DNA of 36,346 nucleotides from CAYJAD01 sp964370305 (lineage in GTDB: Bacteria > Desulfobacterota > Desulfovibrionia > Desulfovibrionales > Desulfovibrionaceae). Position 1 is the stretch's first letter. Every line of letters starts with the position of its first letter. The notes under the pieces were generated by a model. The model did no database searches. It had not been told where the DNA came from and saw only the letters and a list, made by a program, of their open reading frames with translations. Of the stretch, positions 32,335 to 36,346 are shown piece after piece. A program made the translations under genes and the position numbers. The stretch covers positions 1 through 36,346 of the forward strand of contig CAYJIU010000012.1 of the NCBI GenBank assembly GCA_964370305.1, written 5' to 3'.

Positions 32335-34107
32335 ATGCACCTTGACCCCACAAAATATGCCGACTGGGAATTGGCCGCCGCTGCCGAAGCCAAAATGCCC
32401 CCCATTATGACTATAGCTAAACAAATGGGAATTGAAGAGCAAGAGTTTTTACCCTATGGGCATTTAATGGGGAAGATTGACTACCAAAAAACACTTGATC
32501 GCCTCAAAAACAAAAGCAATGGCAAATATATAGATGTAACAGCCATCACCCCTACCCCCCTTGGAGAAGGCAAAACTACAACCACCATCGGCCTAACTCA
32601 AGGCCTTGGTAAGCGCGGTCAAAAAACATCAGCTGCCATACGCCAACCTTCAGGCGGCCCCACCATGGGCGTTAAAGGCTCTGCTGCTGGCGGCGGGCTA
32701 TCTCAATGCATACCCCTGACACCTTATTCTCTTGGATTTACTGGTGATATCAATGCCGTCATGAATGCGCACAACCTTTCCATGGCAGCATTAACCGCCC
32801 GCATGCAACATGAGCGTAACTATGACGATACCACTTTGGAAAAGCTTTCCGGCATACCCCGCTTAAATATTGATCCCACAAGAGTTTCAATGGGCTGGGT
32901 TATGGATTTTTGTTGCCAAGCCCTACGTAATATCATTATTGGTATTGATAATGGCAACAATAGAAATGGCTTTATGATGCAGTCACATTTTGATATTGCT
33001 GTGGCTTCTGAGGTCATGTCAATTTTAGCTGTCAGCCGCAATTTAGAAGACTTACGCAAACGCATGGGTCAAATAGTAGTAGCATATGACCGCTCAGGCA
33101 AAGCGGTTACCACCAGTGATTTACAAGTAGCGGGAGCCATGACCGCATGGATAGTTGAAGCCATAAAGCCAAACTTAATCCAAACCATGGAGGGCCAGCC
33201 AGTGATTGTTCATGCCGGCCCGTTTGCCAATATAGCACTTGGTCAAAGCTCTGTTATTGCTGACTATATTGGCCTAAAATGTAGTGATTATCACGTAACT
33301 GAATCAGGCTTTGGGGCCGATATAGGCTATGAAAAATTTTGGAATTTAAAATGCCGCGCCAGTGGTCTGGTACCTGATGCTGTAGTTATTGTGGCCACCA
33401 TCCGCGCCTTAAAAATACATGGCGGCGCACCTGCCCCTATCCCCGGTCGACCGCTGCCCGAAGAATATTTCAAAGAGGATGTTGGTGCTGTGGAGCGTGG
33501 TTGTGCCAACCTTTTACACCACATAAAAGTTGTACGTATGTCTGGTGTGCCAGTCGTGGTATGTGTTAACTCCTTTAGCGCAGACACCAAGGATGAAATC
33601 GCAAAAGTGCGTGAAATAACAGAACAAGCAGGAGTAAAATTCGCTGTTGCTAACCATTGGCGAGATGGCGGAGAAGGCGCGCTTGAACTAAGTGATGCCG
33701 TGATGGAAGCTTGTAATGAGCCAAAGAACTTCCGTTATCTCTATGATGATAACAGTGGATTTTGTGAGCGTATTGAACGCATTGCTTGTGAAGTATACGG
33801 AGCAGATGGAGTAGAATTTTCACAAGAAGCGCGTACAAAAATAGCTACTTTGCAAGCTTTACCCAATGCTAAAGAGCTTGGCGTTTGCATGGTAAAAACG
33901 CAATACTCCATTTCCGATAACCCCAAGGCCAAGGGTGTGCCCAAGGGATGGATGCTATATATTCGTGATGTATTACACTTTGGTGGTGCAGGGCTTGTGG
34001 CACCGGTGGCTGGTGACATTGTGCTTATGCCTGGCACTGGTTCAGCACCTTCTTTCCGCAAAATTGATGTGGATGTTAAAACAGGCAAAGTGCTTGGTTT
34101 GTTCTAG
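32335..34107 (+). CDS. fhs: Formate-tetrahydrofolate ligase
   Basis: This makes 10-formyl-THF from formate, THF and ATP, feeding one-carbon metabolism. It is 590 residues long, in the upper range for the family. The ATP loop TPTPLGEGKTTTT (73-85), RQPSGGPTMGVKGSAAGGG, SGIPRLNIDP, the VTxSGFGADIGYEKF motif (TESGFGADIGYEKF) and the C-terminal VAPVAGDIVLMPGTGSAPSF are diagnostic. AGGGAG precedes the ATG by 5 nt. In sulfate reducers this enzyme serves formate assimilation and one-carbon pools; its role here is inferred. Confidence 0.98.
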   Translation: MHLDPTKYADWELAAAAEAKMPPIMTIAKQMGIEEQEFLPYGHLMGKIDYQKTLDRLKNKSNGKYIDVTAITPTPLGEGKTTTTIGLTQGLGKRGQKTSAAIRQPSGGPTMGVKGSAAGGGLSQCIPLTPYSLGFTGDINAVMNAHNLSMAALTARMQHERNYDDTTLEKLSGIPRLNIDPTRVSMGWVMDFCCQALRNIIIGIDNGNNRNGFMMQSHFDIAVASEVMSILAVSRNLEDLRKRMGQIVVAYDRSGKAVTTSDLQVAGAMTAWIVEAIKPNLIQTMEGQPVIVHAGPFANIALGQSSVIADYIGLKCSDYHVTESGFGADIGYEKFWNLKCRASGLVPDAVVIVATIRALKIHGGAPAPIPGRPLPEEYFKEDVGAVERGCANLLHHIKVVRMSGVPVVVCVNSFSADTKDEIAKVREITEQAGVKFAVANHWRDGGEGALELSDAVMEACNEPKNFRYLYDDNSGFCERIERIACEVYGADGVEFSQEARTKIATLQALPNAKELGVCMVKTQYSISDNPKAKGVPKGWMLYIRDVLHFGGAGLVAPVAGDIVLMPGTGSAPSFRKIDVDVKTGKVLGLF

Positions 34108-34153
34108 TCAAACTCCAACAATGTACAATTGCAAATAGTGATAACAATATATT

Positions 34154-35680
34154 ATGCTTGAATTTATCATATTTACCAGTGGCGCACTCATTATGGTGTT
34201 GGAAATGGTCGGGGCAAGAGTTATGGCCCCCTACCTTGGAACATCGGTTATTGTTTGGACAAGCCTTATTGGCGTTGTACTAGCCTGCCTTGCTTGCGGG
34301 GCTTGGATTGGCGGGCGCATTGCGGATAAAACTTTATCCACATCGGTGCTTGGCCGCATCCTAGCCGGTGCTGGCGCAGGTTGCGCTATAACTGCCTTTG
34401 GGCATCGCTTCATGGGCATGACCGTTACTGGTATATTCGACAATATTTATGCAGCAGCTGTGGTGGCAGCCATTGGCCTTTTTGCTGTTCCAGCCATACT
34501 TTTTGGTATGATTTCTCCCTACATTATCCGTTTAAGGTTGGCAGATATAGCCACCTCAGGTGCCACGGTAGGCCGCCTATATGCCCTTTCTACCAGTGGT
34601 AGTATTGTGGGTACTTTTCTGGGTGGATTTGTATTAATTTCTTTTTTTTCAAGCACATATATCTTGCTTGGTGTATCTGCTACCATGGTTATACTTTCAC
34701 TTTTAGTCTGGCATAAAGGGGGCCCAGCTGAGCTTACCTCACGCATTTTGATTTTCGCGCTCATACCCATGATAGCCACATTTAATACATTTTATGAAGA
34801 TAGTATGACTAAAAATGGCACTCCGCCTGCTGTGGAAACTCCATACAATAACATACGCCTCATGCACGGGTTGGAAGAAAATAACCGCCCAGTCCTATAT
34901 ATGGCCACTGACCCTGGCTACGCTCAGTCGGGCACCTATCTAGATAATCCATCGGAATTGTTATTTAAATATACAAAATACTATGCCCTTGGCACAGTAC
35001 TATTTCCAAAAGCTGAACAAATACTCATGCTTGGAGGTGGTGGATATTCCATCCCCAAATGGCTTTTGGCTGGGCATGGGGGCTTAAATAGTGAAAAACT
35101 TCGACTAGATGTAGTAGAGCTAGATGCCGGTATGACTAAGCTTGCAAAATCATCCTTTAGCTTGCCTGATGACGCGCGCATGAACATATTTCATGAAGAC
35201 GCACGCCGCTTTATAAATACGAATACAAAAAAATATGACCTTGTATTTGTTGATGTTTTTAATTCACACTACTCAGTGCCATTTCATATGGGTACGGCGG
35301 AGGCAGCAAAAGCCCTGCGCCTAGCTGTAAGTGATGATGGTGCGCTAATGATGAATATTATTTCAGCTTTTGAAGGTAAAGATAGTTATATCTTTCAAAG
35401 TATTTACCGTGCTTTGAGTGAACAATTTCCTGAGCTTTTGGTTTTTGCAGTGGATCCCAATACACCACTTAAAGAAGTGCAAAACTTTATGGTTATGGCT
35501 TTGCCCACAAAACGTGATGACATAATTGCTAATGTTGAAAATAAAAACGCCCCCTTCTCAAAGCCCATTTTAACGATGCTAAACTCCCGCATTAAAAAAG
35601 AAGTTGCTAACGATGTTCAAGCGTTACGTGATGATTTTGCCCCCGTTGAGCGTTATGCCCAAGCTCTATTAAAAAAATAA
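34154..35680 (+). CDS. Membrane-bound spermidine-synthase-like protein
   Basis: 508 residues with two parts. Residues 1-215 form about six to seven membrane spans with the GALIMVLEMVGARVMAPYLG opening seen in fused MFS/spermidine synthase-like proteins. Residues 225-508 are a Rossmann-type polyamine synthase-like domain with a glycine-rich SAM-type loop LGGGGYSIP (293-301), the acidic strand end VVELD (320-324) and FVDVFNS (367-373). The canonical SpeE segment with Asp-Pro-x-Gly-Pro is replaced by VDVFNSHYSVPFH, so true spermidine synthase activity is doubtful. No clear ribosome-binding site precedes the ATG. The gene is 46 nt after fhs. Confidence 0.8.
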   Translation: MLEFIIFTSGALIMVLEMVGARVMAPYLGTSVIVWTSLIGVVLACLACGAWIGGRIADKTLSTSVLGRILAGAGAGCAITAFGHRFMGMTVTGIFDNIYAAAVVAAIGLFAVPAILFGMISPYIIRLRLADIATSGATVGRLYALSTSGSIVGTFLGGFVLISFFSSTYILLGVSATMVILSLLVWHKGGPAELTSRILIFALIPMIATFNTFYEDSMTKNGTPPAVETPYNNIRLMHGLEENNRPVLYMATDPGYAQSGTYLDNPSELLFKYTKYYALGTVLFPKAEQILMLGGGGYSIPKWLLAGHGGLNSEKLRLDVVELDAGMTKLAKSSFSLPDDARMNIFHEDARRFINTNTKKYDLVFVDVFNSHYSVPFHMGTAEAAKALRLAVSDDGALMMNIISAFEGKDSYIFQSIYRALSEQFPELLVFAVDPNTPLKEVQNFMVMALPTKRDDIIANVENKNAPFSKPILTMLNSRIKKEVANDVQALRDDFAPVERYAQALLKK

Positions 35681-35739
35681 AACACTTCACCCAACACGCA
35701 TGGCAATCTCATTGAAAGGGTAATATTTCCTCTTTATGT

Positions 35740-35819
35740 AGTTTTTAAAGGCATGGACTGCGGAGCCTGTCCAGAGGAGACAAACGGCGACGTGGGATCA
35801 AGTCCATGCTTTAAAAACC
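35740..35819. ncRNA. Isolated structured element, candidate non-coding RNA
   Basis: The arms GTTTTTAAAGGCATGGACT (35741-35759) and AGTCCATGCTTTAAAAAC (35801-35818) form an 18-bp stem with one bulged G. The 41-base interior can form a second hairpin GCCTGTC/GACA with AAC bulge and GGC. Neither strand has a T tract after the stem, so it is not an ordinary terminator. It does not match tRNA, SRP RNA, 6S, tmRNA or riboswitch consensus sequences that I know. A 30-codon frame starting at the ATG at 35752 overlaps it but has no usable ribosome-binding site. Strand and function are unknown. Confidence 0.4.
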
Positions 35820-35971
35820 GCCATAAATGGAAAATTTCATACTAGGTAACAATGAGTGTTACTACCCACTACCCACTAAACACTATTTCCATAGCATAAA
35901 AAATAACAGAAATTTTAGATGCGTTTGCCCTGCACGGCATTCTAATTTAAAAAATATTTATTATAATTATT

Positions 35972-36053
35972 ATGGTGAGATTAAGTTTTTTGTATTTTGC
36001 CTATCTTGTTTTTTAGTGTATCTTTCATATTAATTTGGGCCTGCTCCGCAGAG
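35972..36053 (+). pseudogene. Possible broken lipoprotein gene start
   Basis: From ATG 35972 the frame reads MVRLSFLYFAYLVF and stops at 36014. The overlapping frame continues as FFSVSFILIWACSAEGKG, a hydrophobic stretch ending in an Ile-Trp-Ala-Cys lipobox-like site. A one-base shift at the six-T run (36009-36014) would join them into a typical lipoprotein signal peptide of about 25 residues. The coding signal ends where GC-rich palindromic sequence begins. No ribosome-binding site is evident. This is an inference; a chance match is possible. Confidence 0.25.
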
Positions 36054-36225
36054 GGCAAAGGGGATGGGGGCGCGCTGCGCTACCCCCGTTCCCCTTTTGC
36101 AATCCCCCTCCCCCCTGCCTTGCATTCGGCTATGGCCTGTCCCTGCGTGGCTATTTGCTTCGCAAAGGATCCACTTCGGGGCATGGGTAGCCTACGCTTC
36201 GCTTACGGTCTACCCATGCGGCATA
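36036..36225. repeat. GC-rich palindromic sequence, probable repeat element
   Basis: Unlike the AT-rich sequence before it, this stretch is GC-rich and full of fold-back arms: a large imperfect hairpin with GCAAAGGGGA at 36055 pairing with the end of TTCCCCTTTTGC at 36100, and a perfect 10-bp stem GCATGGGTAG (36181-36190) with CTACCCATGC (36210-36219). Another 10-bp stem GTATGGCAAG/CTTGCCATAC lies beyond it at 36316-36342. No second copy exists in the window, so its repeat nature is inferred from structure and composition. Confidence 0.45.
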
Positions 36226-36346
36226 GCACGAATGGTCATCCATTGATATCAAAGACTGTGCTGCGTATCAGAAAGCTTTTGATGCGGGGAGTGCAAAGAG
36301 CGATTTCACGGTGTTGTATGGCAAGGCCGTGACTTGCCATACCCCG

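Larger units (their letters stand above)
35681..36346. other. Region without intact gene at the right edge
   Basis: It holds a strong isolated hairpin (35740-35818), an AT-rich stretch (35825-36045) whose 68-codon frame looks spurious, a possible broken lipoprotein start near 35972-36053, and GC-rich palindromic sequence from 36036 to about 36225. The last 120 bases (36227-36346) are open in one plus frame, running off the window. No tRNA or CRISPR was seen. Confidence 0.6.

Noticed and set aside
35740..35819. tRNA, tmRNA or integron attC site
   Set aside because: A 7-bp acceptor-like pairing GCATGGA/TCCATGC exists, but only about 46 bases lie between, too few for a tRNA. The arms read GTT...AAC, opposite to attC core-site polarity, and no tmRNA features are present.
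35752..35844. 30-codon Cys-containing frame MDCGACPEETNGDVGSSPCF...
   Set aside because: It lies within the strong hairpin and AAAGG is only one base from the ATG; the VGSSP string is the type produced by structured RNA sequence read as protein.
35827..36033. 68-codon plus-strand frame starting MENFILGNNECYY
   Set aside because: No ribosome-binding site, low-complexity AT-driven composition, no recognisable family; it overlaps the more plausible lipoprotein-like start.

Overview
The window is chromosomal DNA of a Gram-negative bacterium with moderately low GC. It carries a truncated str operon, an autotransporter, a small membrane/ion island, a complete division and cell-wall (dcw) cluster, and a pyk/HD-GYP/fhs operon. 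The meso-DAP-type DNPR motif in MurE, the outer-membrane autotransporter barrel, the PASTA-bearing FtsI, and the head-to-head placement of mraZ and pyk all fit a Desulfovibrionales-like deltaproteobacterium. The mraZ/pyk arrangement is recalled from Desulfovibrio genomes and was not checked, so the taxonomy is an inference.

Layout: 1-2610 (minus) holds rpsL-rpsG-fusA, with fusA cut by the left edge. Its leader (2611-3023) contains a promoter and two tandem copies of a 168-bp hairpin-rich repeat. 3055-5853 (minus) is an autotransporter. 5886-6205 is a tandem pair of long palindromic elements that runs up to the stop codon of xpaC. 6205-8295 (minus) is telA-xpaC, and 8357-11239 (plus) is a two-RCK potassium channel plus an HlyD-type protein. 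11240-12024 lies between convergent genes. It holds a 100-N assembly gap, three copies of a bidirectional terminator, and a third, diverged copy of the 168-bp repeat whose stems are kept by compensatory changes. 12025-29336 (minus) is a 15-gene dcw cluster in the order mraZ, rsmH, ftsL-like, ftsI, murE, murF, mraY, murD, ftsW, murG, murC, murB, ftsQ, ftsA, ftsZ. It starts from a sigma70-type promoter followed by four GTGGT MraZ boxes at 10-bp spacing. 29857-35680 (plus) holds pyk, an HD-GYP gene, fhs and a membrane spermidine-synthase-like gene. 35681-36346 has no convincing intact gene, but holds a strong isolated hairpin element and GC-rich palindromic sequence that may interrupt a lipoprotein gene.

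How the genes work together: the dcw products make UDP-MurNAc-pentapeptide (MurB, C, D, E, F), lipid I and lipid II (MraY, MurG), polymerise and crosslink septal peptidoglycan (FtsW, FtsI), and place this synthesis at the Z-ring (FtsZ, FtsA, FtsQ, FtsL). Nearly all junctions overlap or are under 36 nt, which suggests one long transcript. The exception is the 89-bp gap before an AT-rich murB. The least explained material is in the non-coding repeats, above all the covarying structured repeat.
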